Below are positions 7,842-15,897 of a DNA stretch of 64,000 nucleotides, piece after piece. Both the position numbers and the translations under genes were made by a program. Location of the stretch: NCBI GenBank assembly GCA_023421115.1, contig JAEZUI010000270.1, forward strand, positions 1-64,000. Direction: 5' to 3'. The notes beneath the pieces were generated by a model. The model ran no database searches and had not been told where the DNA came from. It worked only from the letters and a program-made list of their open reading frames with translations. Each line of letters starts with the position of its first letter. The first letter of the stretch is position 1. This stretch comes from Bacillota bacterium (lineage in GTDB: Bacteria > Bacillota > Clostridia > Acetivibrionales > Acetivibrionaceae).

Positions 7842-9980
7842 ATGAGTAGTGTAGCAAATAAATCTTATGAAATGGGTAAATTGCCACCAACATGGAAAAA
7901 TGATCAAGCAAAATCAATAACCTTTATTGTTACAGAGGATTGCAATTTGATTTGTAAATATTGTTATCTAATTGGCAAAAATGAAACAACCAAAATGGAC
8001 TTTGAAACAGCTAAAAAAGCTGTAGACTATATTTTAAATACTGATTCTGTCAGTGAAGGACACGATGCCGTTGTATGGGAATTTATTGGTGGAGAGCCAT
8101 TTATGGAAATAGAATTAATTGATAATATTTGTGATTATATAAAACAACAGATGTTTTTACTAAACCATAAATGGTTTGATTTTTATCGGTTTTCTTTCTC
8201 GACAAATGGTATTTTATATAATAGTCCTGAAGTTCAAAATTTTATTGCAAAAAATTATTACCATTTATCAATTGGCATTACCATCGATGGAACAAAACAA
8301 AAACATGATCTCAATCGAATTTATAAAGACGGAAGAGGTTCTTATGATGATGTAGTAAAAAATGTCCCTATGTGGTTGGAACGATTTCCAGGATCTACAA
8401 CAAAAGTAACTTTTGCAAGTAACGATTTACCATACCTAAAGGATAGTATAATTCACTTATGGAATATGGGTATGAAAAACATTCCTGCAAATGTAGTTTT
8501 TGAGAATGCCTGGAAAGACGGGGATGATATAATTTTTGAAAATCAATTACTCGAACTTGCTGATTACATATTAGAAAATGAGCTTTGGAAAGACTATAGT
8601 GTTAGATTTTTTGATGAATACACCGGACATCCATTAACTGAAGAAGATTTGAGTAAAAACTTTTGTGGTTCCGGCAGAATGCTTGCTATTGATCCAAAAG
8701 GGAACTTATTTCCCTGCATAAGGTTTGCTGATTATTCTCTAAGTAATCAAAAAGGTTGGCAAATAGGTGATATATACACAGGAATAAACCCTGATAAAGT
8801 ACGCCCATTCTTGGCTTTAAATCTAGCAGATCAAAGTCTGGAAGAATGTATTAATTGCAAAGTAGCAAGCAATTGTGGCTGGTGTCAAGGTTGTAATTAT
8901 GATATGGCAGATAGTGATACCATCTATCAAAGAGCGACATTTATATGTAAAATGCATAAGGCCAACAGTCGGGCAAATAAATATTTTTGGACAAAATTCA
9001 AGGAGAAAACAGGAATCATATCAGAATATGAACGTAATCAAATTGAACGAAATAGGACAGCTGCAGGAACATATTTACAATTCATCACAAGTGACGACAT
9101 AACACCGCATTGTTGTTACAAAACAAAGGAAGAACAGCCTGTCAGCATAATGAGTGAGGAAATAATGAAAAAAGGAATTGCCTTTTCTGATGAAAATGAT
9201 ATGATACCTATTTTTCTATCCAATGAATTGCATTCAGCAAATTGTATTTCAGGTGAGCAATCAATACTAGATAAAGTAGACATACCTGTATATCGTAATG
9301 AAATTATTTTAAACAATATTTCAGCACCCAACTGTATTTTGCTAATGACCAAAAATGATATAGACAATTTATGTCATAATGTTTTAGATCTATTTAAAAC
9401 ATCTACCCGCGTCAATCTTGTTATACAAGATTTAGATAGATGGGGCAAGGACGATTTAGCTAAATATGAATTTGAATTAGAAGCTATAGCTTTAGAAATT
9501 ATAGCTATAGCCAAAGCTCAAGAGATACCAGAAATAAACGTCCTAACTGATATATTTGATCTAAAATCTATGTCTAATTGTGATGCAGGTAATAAAAGTT
9601 ATTCTTTGGCACCTAACGGAAATTTTTACCTCTGTCCTGCATTTTACTTTGACAATCCAAAAAACAGTATTGGCAGTTTAGAAGAAGGTATTAACATTAA
9701 TAACCCCGAATTATTAAAGTTATCTAAAGCACCTATTTGCAATGCCTGTGATGCTTTTCACTGTCAAAGATGCAAATATCTAAACAAAAAATTAACAGGT
9801 GAATATAACACGCCATCTGCTATTCAGTGTAATATCAGCCACATTGAACGAATGGTTTCTTTTAAAATCCAAAAAGAATTAATTAAAAATGGCTATAAAT
9901 TTGATAATATTCTACAAGCCATTGATTATATGGATCCATTAACCAAAATTTATAAACCCAGTAACATTAACTGCCTTTAG
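7842..9980 (+). CDS. radical SAM/SPASM peptide maturase, CXXX-repeat target type, two-part
   Basis: This 712-residue enzyme has the radical SAM cluster motif C34-NLI-C38-KY-C41, a GGEPF motif, and a SPASM region at about 275-380 (FCGSGRML, IDPKGNLFPC, CINCKVASNCGWCQGC, ICKMH) that should bind auxiliary iron-sulfur clusters. The second half (about 390-712) has no CX3CX2C motif but ends in another SPASM-like block (SLAPNGNFYLCPAF, CNACDAFHCQRCKY). It resembles the separate protein known as CXXX repeat peptide maturase, so this looks like a fusion of two normally adjacent proteins. It should install crosslinks on the cysteines of the peptide at 7429-7629. The ATG at 7842 has AAGGAG at 7827-7832. 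Family recognition is good; the fusion reading is moderately sure. Confidence 0.88.
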   Translation: MSSVANKSYEMGKLPPTWKNDQAKSITFIVTEDCNLICKYCYLIGKNETTKMDFETAKKAVDYILNTDSVSEGHDAVVWEFIGGEPFMEIELIDNICDYIKQQMFLLNHKWFDFYRFSFSTNGILYNSPEVQNFIAKNYYHLSIGITIDGTKQKHDLNRIYKDGRGSYDDVVKNVPMWLERFPGSTTKVTFASNDLPYLKDSIIHLWNMGMKNIPANVVFENAWKDGDDIIFENQLLELADYILENELWKDYSVRFFDEYTGHPLTEEDLSKNFCGSGRMLAIDPKGNLFPCIRFADYSLSNQKGWQIGDIYTGINPDKVRPFLALNLADQSLEECINCKVASNCGWCQGCNYDMADSDTIYQRATFICKMHKANSRANKYFWTKFKEKTGIISEYERNQIERNRTAAGTYLQFITSDDITPHCCYKTKEEQPVSIMSEEIMKKGIAFSDENDMIPIFLSNELHSANCISGEQSILDKVDIPVYRNEIILNNISAPNCILLMTKNDIDNLCHNVLDLFKTSTRVNLVIQDLDRWGKDDLAKYEFELEAIALEIIAIAKAQEIPEINVLTDIFDLKSMSNCDAGNKSYSLAPNGNFYLCPAFYFDNPKNSIGSLEEGININNPELLKLSKAPICNACDAFHCQRCKYLNKKLTGEYNTPSAIQCNISHIERMVSFKIQKELIKNGYKFDNILQAIDYMDPLTKIYKPSNINCL

Positions 9981-10033
9981 AATAAAGCGATTGACATGTT
10001 AAATATTTACAATACTAGAAAGGATGAATATTC

Positions 10034-10342
10034 ATGTAAAATAAAATTGTTGGTACAATTACGGAGGAAGAAAAAAATTATATAGAAAGGCTTTTTGAGA
10101 GAAAACGTGGTTTAAGTGAATTATTATACTCAATAACAGATAATAACTTATTAAACAGTGAATTAAAAGACACTACCTACCAGAAACTTGTTGAAGATAT
10201 GGGAAAGACCCAAAACCTCTACGAAAAATGGTGGAATGATATACAGGTGAAATATCAATGGGAAGGTGTTGAAGGTGGCAGCTACCAGATTGATTTTTTA
10301 ACTAACAATGTATTACTGATATTTAACAACACTTGTTGTTAA
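10034..10342 (+). pseudogene. CXXX-repeat peptide modification system protein, stop at codon 2
   Basis: An open frame of 100 codons (10040-10339) encodes a small acidic protein: NKIVGTITEEEKNYIERLFE, a long helical stretch, then YEKWWNDIQVKYQWEGVEGG and a tail ending in two cysteines. This matches the small CXXX repeat peptide modification system protein that accompanies these maturases. The frame is preceded in phase by ATG TAA (10034-10039), with a ribosome site (GAAAGGA) at the proper distance before the ATG. A single change of AAA to TAA at codon 2 would explain it. No other ATG, GTG or TTG exists in frame before the middle of the gene. Either it is freshly inactivated, or it starts at a rare codon (ATT at 10046 or nearby), or the base is wrong. 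Confidence 0.7.
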
Positions 10343-10358
10343 ATAAACTTTGACTTTG

Positions 10359-10407
10359 ATAACTTCACAAATCAGTACAAGTAAAATCTTCTGATTTGTG
10401 AAGTTAT
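10359..10407. repeat. 17-bp perfect inverted repeat before the ABC exporter gene
   Basis: ATAACTTCACAAATCAG (10359-10375) and its exact complement (10391-10407) flank a 15-base loop. No T-run follows. It sits 17 bases after the modification-protein stop and about 120 bases before the exporter gene, so it could be a terminator lacking its tail, an mRNA-processing hairpin or a transposon scar. Confidence 0.7.
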
Positions 10408-10524
10408 TGATTCTAAGAACGTGACACTTGTTTTACGTTACAAAACATCTGTATGTCCATTCAAACTTGGCTATACTTTGTTTGAATTATGAAATTATTT
10501 TATTTAAGAAAGGAACTGTCAATT

Positions 10525-12294
10525 TTGTTTATAAATAAAAAAGATAGAGTTCTTATAAAGAGAGCAATACAATACATAAAACCATATAAAATACGATTTT
10601 TCTTTGCTTTTCTAACTATACTATCAGGGATTATTGCTGATATAATTCAACCATTGCTGTGGGCAAAATTAATCGTTAATCTTTTTAGTAATAATTTTTC
10701 CAAAGTCGTGAATAATATATCACTTATTACAATAGTATTTTTAGTAAATTCATTAATTGGTTTCATGCGTTCATATTTAACGTCTTATTTAAGTCAGCAA
10801 ATAATCTTTGATCTTAAAAAAGATATATACAATAGGATCCTTAATCTCCCAATAAAGGCTTTTGATAAAATGCGAACTGGAGATTTTATGTCGCGTTTAG
10901 AGGGTGATGTCGGTGGAGTAGCTGATATAATAACAAATCAGCTTATTAATACAATTGTGGAAATTTTACGGGTAATTATTGTTGGCATTGTAATATTTAG
11001 TATAGATATACGTCTAGCTCTAATAGTACTTGTTTGTTTCCCTATAACTTTTGTAATTTACCACAAATTTGGTGTTAAAATCCGCAAAGAAAATGAAAGT
11101 TTTTTCGAGCTTAATGATAACTATTTTAGCCACATCCATCAAACTATCTCTGGTATTAGGGAAATAAAAAGCTTAGGAGCAAATATAATCAGTTTTAAGA
11201 ATTTTTTAGAGTTATCTACAAGCCTAAAGGTGAAAGGATTAAAAATAAATATTATAAGCAGTGTTTCACAAATGATATCCAGAATTGTAAACTTTTCTTC
11301 AGAAATAATAGTTATGCTGGTTGGAGGATATTTTGTTTACATGGGTACACTAACTATGGAGAACTTTATCGCTTTTACATCCTATTCCGGACAGTTTTCA
11401 AACTCACTGTTGAGTGTAACCCAGATAAATGCATCAATACAACAAGTTTTAACATCACTAGAACGCATATTTGGTTTACTTGACAACTTAAATTATGGTA
11501 TTGAACCAATTGGTAAGCAAAAGTTAAAAAAAGTAAATGGCAGCATTGTGTTTAAAAATGTTTCATTTCAATACGATGAAGAAACCAGAATTCTCAACAA
11601 TATAAATTTAAATATACCTGCCAATAAAAAAATTGCAATCGTTGGGCAAAGTGGCAGCGGCAAGACAACATTATTTAACCTTTTATTAAGGTTTTACCGA
11701 CCCACAAAAGGTATAATTACTATTGATGGTATTCCTCTTTTTGATATTGATGAAACCTCTCTACGTGAGAACTTCGCAATCGTACATCAGGAACCATATT
11801 TTATGACCCTGTCAATTAAAGAAAACTTAAAACTGGCATCGCCAGAGGCAACAGATAAAGATTTAATTGAAGCATGCAAGCTTGCATATATACATGATTT
11901 TATAGATTCACTCCCTGATAAATATGACACCGTTCTTGGAGAAAATGGTGTAACACTTTCAGGTGGACAAAGACAACGCTTAGCTATTGCTCGAGTCCTA
12001 CTTAGAAATGCAAGAATAATATTGTTTGATGAAGCTACTTCTGCCCTTGATAATGAATCACAAATAAAGATCAAAGACGCAATTGATCAAATTGCTAAAA
12101 AGCATACAGTTTTAATTATTGCCCATCGCCTTGTCACTGTCTTAGAAGCTGATGAGATAATCGTAATGTCAAAGGGCGAGGTTGTAGGTTTTGGCAGCCA
12201 TAATAGTTTAATTAAAGATAATAAAACATATCAAAAACTTTATAAAAGTGAAATTACCACAATTACATCAGCTCCTAAAGTTGTTGGAGGCTAA
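10525..12294 (+). CDS. peptide ABC exporter (membrane domain fused to ATPase)
   Basis: A half-transporter of 589 residues from the TTG at 10525. Six membrane helices span about residues 30-320, followed by an ATPase domain with Walker A GQSGSGKTT, signature LSGGQRQRLA, Walker B IILFDEATSALD and the H-loop IAHRLVT. There is no N-terminal C39 peptidase domain, so leader removal must be done by another protein, probably the S8 protease next door. The TTG has an AAGAAAGGA ribosome site ten bases upstream; an in-frame ATG at 10489 has none and lies close to TATACT/TTGAATTAT promoter-like sequence. It should export the modified CXXX peptide as a homodimer. Substrate is inferred from context. Confidence 0.88.
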   Translation: MFINKKDRVLIKRAIQYIKPYKIRFFFAFLTILSGIIADIIQPLLWAKLIVNLFSNNFSKVVNNISLITIVFLVNSLIGFMRSYLTSYLSQQIIFDLKKDIYNRILNLPIKAFDKMRTGDFMSRLEGDVGGVADIITNQLINTIVEILRVIIVGIVIFSIDIRLALIVLVCFPITFVIYHKFGVKIRKENESFFELNDNYFSHIHQTISGIREIKSLGANIISFKNFLELSTSLKVKGLKINIISSVSQMISRIVNFSSEIIVMLVGGYFVYMGTLTMENFIAFTSYSGQFSNSLLSVTQINASIQQVLTSLERIFGLLDNLNYGIEPIGKQKLKKVNGSIVFKNVSFQYDEETRILNNINLNIPANKKIAIVGQSGSGKTTLFNLLLRFYRPTKGIITIDGIPLFDIDETSLRENFAIVHQEPYFMTLSIKENLKLASPEATDKDLIEACKLAYIHDFIDSLPDKYDTVLGENGVTLSGGQRQRLAIARVLLRNARIILFDEATSALDNESQIKIKDAIDQIAKKHTVLIIAHRLVTVLEADEIIVMSKGEVVGFGSHNSLIKDNKTYQKLYKSEITTITSAPKVVGG

Positions 12295-12308
12295 AAAGGT
12301 GAGTGTTT

Positions 12309-13016
12309 ATGAATAATAATTGTTTTAAAAATCCAGTAAAAATTTTTGTCGTAGATAGTGGAATTAATAAGAATATTTCTGACCTAAATCAATATGTTAC
12401 TAATTCTACAGGTTTCGGAATAAATAAAGATTCATATATTGCACAAGACAATACAAGAGAAGTTAAAAATATGCATGGAACAGCTATATCGCTGATTATT
12501 AGAGATATTTTTAATAAAGTTGAATTAACAAGTGTTAATATTTTAAATGAAAATCTCAAAACAGATGCTAGAATTTTAATATATTCACTCTGTTGGTGTC
12601 TGGAAAACAAACCAGATATAATTCATTTAAGCCTTGGAACAAGATCATTTTTTCATAGCTTTGCATTAAGGAAGATAATAAAAGAAGCTCATAAAAACAA
12701 TATTTTAGTTGTAGCAGCTCATGATAACTTACAAGGCATTAGCTACCCTGCACATTTAAAGGGTGTTTTTGGAGTCAAAGGTCTAGATACGCTTGAGAAA
12801 AACGAATTTTCCTATAATAATAAGTTATGGTTAGCCCCATTTGGCGTCGATGGAATTAAAGGGGTACATGAATTTCAAGAAAACCCTGATAATATGTTTG
12901 GTAATAGCATGGCAGCAGCTTATATAACTGGACACATAGCAAAAATAGTATATCATAATGGTACAAAGAACTTTAAATCAGTATCTCAAATATTAAAAAC
13001 AAAGAAAACACTATAG
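12309..13016 (+). CDS. subtilisin-family (S8) protease of the CXXX peptide cluster
   Basis: This compact serine protease (235 residues from ATG 12309) shows the three catalytic blocks in order: Asp in FVVDSGIN, His in MHGTAIS, and Ser in FGNSMAAAYITGH, plus the PDIIHLSLG strand. It has no signal peptide or prodomain, so it probably acts inside the cell. It follows the exporter by 14 bases with AAAGGTGAG as ribosome site (an alternative GTG start lies at 12303). The exporter lacks a C39 domain, so this enzyme is the natural candidate for trimming the leader of the CXXX peptide. The basic tail is short and no membrane anchor is seen. Confidence 0.87.
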   Translation: MNNNCFKNPVKIFVVDSGINKNISDLNQYVTNSTGFGINKDSYIAQDNTREVKNMHGTAISLIIRDIFNKVELTSVNILNENLKTDARILIYSLCWCLENKPDIIHLSLGTRSFFHSFALRKIIKEAHKNNILVVAAHDNLQGISYPAHLKGVFGVKGLDTLEKNEFSYNNKLWLAPFGVDGIKGVHEFQENPDNMFGNSMAAAYITGHIAKIVYHNGTKNFKSVSQILKTKKTL

Positions 13017-13169
13017 TTAAATTATGTACACTGGTTATAATTCATCTACGAAATTGTTATATAAATACAGTCGTTTCGTATATCTATCTCCATATGAAAT
13101 CTGCTTCAAAGAAGGCTGCATCTGTTCCGAAAGTGGAAACATATGAATACAAAAAGTAAAATCCTTGAT

Positions 13170-13187
13170 GAGCTAGTTAGCTCTTTT
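13170..13187 (+). terminator. short terminator after the S8 protease operon
   Basis: GAGCTA-GT-TAGCTC followed by TTTT, about 150 bases after the protease stop. It overlaps the stop codon of the opposing anti-sigma gene, so it could serve the rightward operon. The six-base stem is weak. Confidence 0.4.
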
Positions 13188-13961
13188 CACATAGGTTGCT
13201 TTTTGATACTTGCCTCTTTTGTCTTCTACAGCAATAGCTGCTGTATCCGGAGTATCCTTAAGCAGATATATTTTACCACCTATAAAAAAGTCTGATGCAG
13301 ATGATTCAACACCTAACAAAGTTATATCTCCATCTTGAGCATTTTCAGCGCTGATTCCGATTCTTATAACTTCTCCGATCATTTTGTCCAAATTATCTTT
13401 TTGATCATTCTCATCAAAATTGCCGTCGAAGTCGTATATTTTGCCATCGAAAACAATACTAAGCGAAGATCGCATTCTATCAATTCTGTAGAATTTACCG
13501 TCATTTAGAATTCCAATTGCTTCAGTTACTTCAACACCTTTAATACTACAAATTTTAGAATTAATAGGAAAGGGGGATTCACAATTAACTTCACCACTTT
13601 TTTGTGGCATAGGGTAATTGACTTTGGTAATCTTGCCAAGCGTGAGATCTAAAAGACCTGCATCTAGCACTATGTTTGTGCTAGGGCAATATAAAGCATT
13701 ATTCCACTGAAGTGCAATTGGATAAATACCTGCGGTTTTAGTCTCTGGTACTATTTGCATTTTTGATAAAAACCTTGCACAAATTATAAGCATGAATACT
13801 GCTGCGAGGCCAGTTATAATCTTAAGTTTTAAGGACTTCTTTTTAACGGGCAGCTTTTCTAATGAAGAGGAAACACTTTTTGAAATATATTCCGGTGTGT
13901 CAGTGGTGTCATATTGAATTTTTAACTTTTCTATGATGGGGTCCAATTTTGAGTTATCCAT
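13173..13961 (-). CDS. membrane-anchored putative anti-sigma factor
   Basis: The 262-residue protein has a 45-residue cytoplasmic N-terminus (acidic, with EKLPVKKKSLK), one membrane helix (about 47-63, IITGLAAVFMLIICARFL) and an extracytoplasmic beta-rich domain. It starts with an AGGAGG site directly overlapping the stop of the ECF sigma gene before it, with a 5-base gap. Single-pass proteins right after an ECF sigma gene are nearly always its anti-sigma factor. No zinc-binding HXXXCXXC motif is present, and no family is recognised for the outer domain, so the call rests on layout and operon position. Confidence 0.65.
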   Translation of the reverse strand: MDNSKLDPIIEKLKIQYDTTDTPEYISKSVSSSLEKLPVKKKSLKLKIITGLAAVFMLIICARFLSKMQIVPETKTAGIYPIALQWNNALYCPSTNIVLDAGLLDLTLGKITKVNYPMPQKSGEVNCESPFPINSKICSIKGVEVTEAIGILNDGKFYRIDRMRSSLSIVFDGKIYDFDGNFDENDQKDNLDKMIGEVIRIGISAENAQDGDITLLGVESSASDFFIGGKIYLLKDTPDTAAIAVEDKRGKYQKATYVKRAN

Positions 13962-13966
13962 AGTTT

Positions 13967-14476
13967 CTACCTCCTTAAAATATCCGATAGTTTTTTGCGT
14001 GCTGTTGAAAGCCTTGATTTGACTGTGCCTTCTGGAATGTTTAAAATACTTGAGATTTCCGAAACCTTGAAATCTTCAAAATAGAAAAGAATTAGGACTG
14101 CGCTCAAATCAGAATCCAGCATTTTCACCAATTGCATTATTTCTATAGTATTATAATCATCTTGTATCGCAGATACTTCAGTTGTTTCACTTACAAGAAC
14201 AGAACCCTTTTTCAGAGATATCTTTTTTGCTTCGTTCACTAAAATCTTCATAAGCCAGGATTTAAAGGCTGTAGGATCTTTTAGTCTTTTCAAAGATTTG
14301 TAGGCATTCAATATAGCTTCGCTTATAGCGTCTGCACAGTCATGGTCATCTCGCAAATAAGTTTTTGCAACAAAGTACATGGTTTTTTCATGTGTTTTTA
14401 CCAACAAAACAAAGCTATCTTTATCCCCGCTTTTAGCAGAATTCACTAAGTTTTCGATATCCAATATAACACTCAC
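13967..14476 (-). CDS. ECF-type RNA polymerase sigma factor
   Basis: This 169-residue protein contains region 2 (FVLLVKTHEKTMYFVAKTYL, DCADAISEAILNAYKSL) and region 4 (VLILFYFEDFKVSEISSILN, PEGTVKSRLSTARKKL) with the short linker typical of ECF sigma factors. The GTG at 14476 overlaps its own ribosome site (AGAGG), so translation may begin instead at TTG 14464. It should be held by the membrane protein encoded next and released by an envelope signal. Its targets are not evident; ECF operons are commonly autoregulated from the region upstream of 14476. Confidence 0.88.
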   Translation of the reverse strand: MSVILDIENLVNSAKSGDKDSFVLLVKTHEKTMYFVAKTYLRDDHDCADAISEAILNAYKSLKRLKDPTAFKSWLMKILVNEAKKISLKKGSVLVSETTEVSAIQDDYNTIEIMQLVKMLDSDLSAVLILFYFEDFKVSEISSILNIPEGTVKSRLSTARKKLSDILRR

Positions 14477-14783
14477 CTCTTTGTATCTTTTTTTAAAGAT
14501 ATATATAAGATATCAAAATTGTTGTTTTGGTTCAAAAAACTTTTGCAAAAAGATAATTTTTTTACTGTTCTGTTTAAACTTTCATCTTGCTATATGTAAA
14601 ACATTCTTTTCTGACTTTTTGTCACTTCATTAGAGAATTTCTTCAAATCAACTTTTGTTTCATCCAATAAAGCATATTAATTTTCCTCACCTCTAATTTT
14701 AACAAAACCTATACTCCTTTGTGCATTTATCTGCTATTATTATAGTATTAAGTAATATCTTCTAAACTCAAAGGAGAGGTTAT
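14477..14783. other. intergenic region with a TfoX-domain gene fragment
   Basis: The divergent gap between the ECF operon and the lipoprotein gene. It contains a 57-base fragment at 14615-14671 copied from the 3' end of a TfoX C-terminal-domain gene. Before the lipoprotein there is AAAGGAGAGG as ribosome site and a TATTAT-rich -10-like tract around 14735-14745. Nothing else is recognised. Confidence 0.45.
14615..14671 (-). pseudogene. fragment of a TfoX C-terminal-domain gene
   Basis: About 57 bases match positions 20730-20786, the 3' end of the intact TfoX_C gene at 20717-20986, with a few substitutions. The reverse strand encodes the family's last helix (residues equivalent to DETKADLKKFFNEVTKR). 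No start or remaining domain is present, so it is a shard left by duplication and deletion. Confidence 0.65.
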
Positions 14784-15710
14784 ATGAACCAAAATTTTGT
14801 TAAAACATTTATATTTATGGTAGGTCTTATTGCTATTTTTACTTCTTGTTCTCTTCTAAGACCTGAGAAAAGTACTGCTCCAATACCATCAGGTACAGAG
14901 AGTCCCAATTTAAGTACTCCTGTTCCATCGGATACAAATGTAAGTGAAGTTGATAATATCAATCCCTATAAACCCGTTATAATCCTTCCATATGGTAACA
15001 CCATGGAAAAGGGTTATGTAATGGGAGGCTCAAAGGACGGCAAGTGGATAGGTATTTCTGACCTTAAAATTTCGGAAAGCAATATAGGTAAGGAAGTTGA
15101 CATTGACCTTATAAATGGCAGCGAAAACTATATGTTCTATTCCGCAGGCCAACTTGTGGGTGAAGGCAAAGGTTCAAAAGCCACCTATATTATCTCAGAA
15201 GGGTCAGGAAGTGAAATGCTTTTCGTTAATGTCACCCCTTTTCCTCAAGTCAAAGGGGATCTTGTTATAGGTATAAATGGAAATTGGGATCCACTACCAT
15301 CAATCCCTAAAAAAGCGACATATGATCTTAATAAACATCTAGCTCCAGTGATAGATGCTACAGGTTTTGACAAATCATCTGAAATAAAAGATGTAACTTT
15401 AGTAGATATTGATGGCGATGGAAATGATGAATCGATTATTAATATTATTTCCAGTCCATCGGGAAATAGTCCTGAAGGGGTTGAAAAGAAATCTCTGATA
15501 GTTGTTGAAAAAAAGATTAATGACGAAGTAAAGTATATAAAACTACATGAATCATACTTTAAAATCAGATGCTATGCATATGATTTAAATGGTGATGGTA
15601 AAATGGAAATTATTTTAGAAGGATCAGCTCATGAAGAGCATTTTGTTAATTCATATGAGATAGATGGTGAAAATTCAAGGTCTGCTATTTCTTTCTACGA
15701 GGGCGTATAA
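14784..15710 (+). CDS. lipoprotein with calcium-loop (FG-GAP-like) C-terminus
   Basis: The 308-residue protein has a signal peptide with lipobox IFTSC (Cys22), then a Pro/Ser/Thr-rich linker, a beta-rich central domain (about 60-165) and a C-terminal part with two DxDGDGxxE-type loops (DIDGDGNDES, DLNGDGKMEI), as seen in VCBS/FG-GAP repeat domains that bind calcium. It should sit on the outer face of the membrane. It is a single gene with its own AGGAGAGG site, divergent from the ECF sigma operon. Function is unknown. Confidence 0.75.
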   Translation: MNQNFVKTFIFMVGLIAIFTSCSLLRPEKSTAPIPSGTESPNLSTPVPSDTNVSEVDNINPYKPVIILPYGNTMEKGYVMGGSKDGKWIGISDLKISESNIGKEVDIDLINGSENYMFYSAGQLVGEGKGSKATYIISEGSGSEMLFVNVTPFPQVKGDLVIGINGNWDPLPSIPKKATYDLNKHLAPVIDATGFDKSSEIKDVTLVDIDGDGNDESIINIISSPSGNSPEGVEKKSLIVVEKKINDEVKYIKLHESYFKIRCYAYDLNGDGKMEIILEGSAHEEHFVNSYEIDGENSRSAISFYEGV

Positions 15711-15737
15711 AATTTATTTATGGACCAAAACAATACT

Positions 15738-15781
15738 AGGTTTTCCCAAAAACACGTTCCCGGATATTTTTGGGAAAACCT
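15738..15781. terminator. 15-bp hairpin after the lipoprotein gene
   Basis: AGGTTTTCCCAAAAA (15738-15752) is the exact complement of 15767-15781 around a 14-base loop. It lies 28 bases after the stop. There is no T-run after the full stem, but the internal A/T tracts give a short U-run on either strand. Confidence 0.6.
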
Positions 15782-15897
15782 CCAAAATGGTTGTCTGCAT
15801 GCTAAAAACTTAGATATCACCTTCCAGACCTTTTTGTCACTTATAATATATTTAGTTTCTAAATATCATTTGCTTTTGTAAAAGAAAGGGCAAAACC

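Noticed and set aside
10489..10524. ATG at 10489 as start of the ABC exporter
   Set aside because: No ribosome site precedes it, whereas TTG 10525 follows AAGAAAGGA at normal distance. Not excluded completely.
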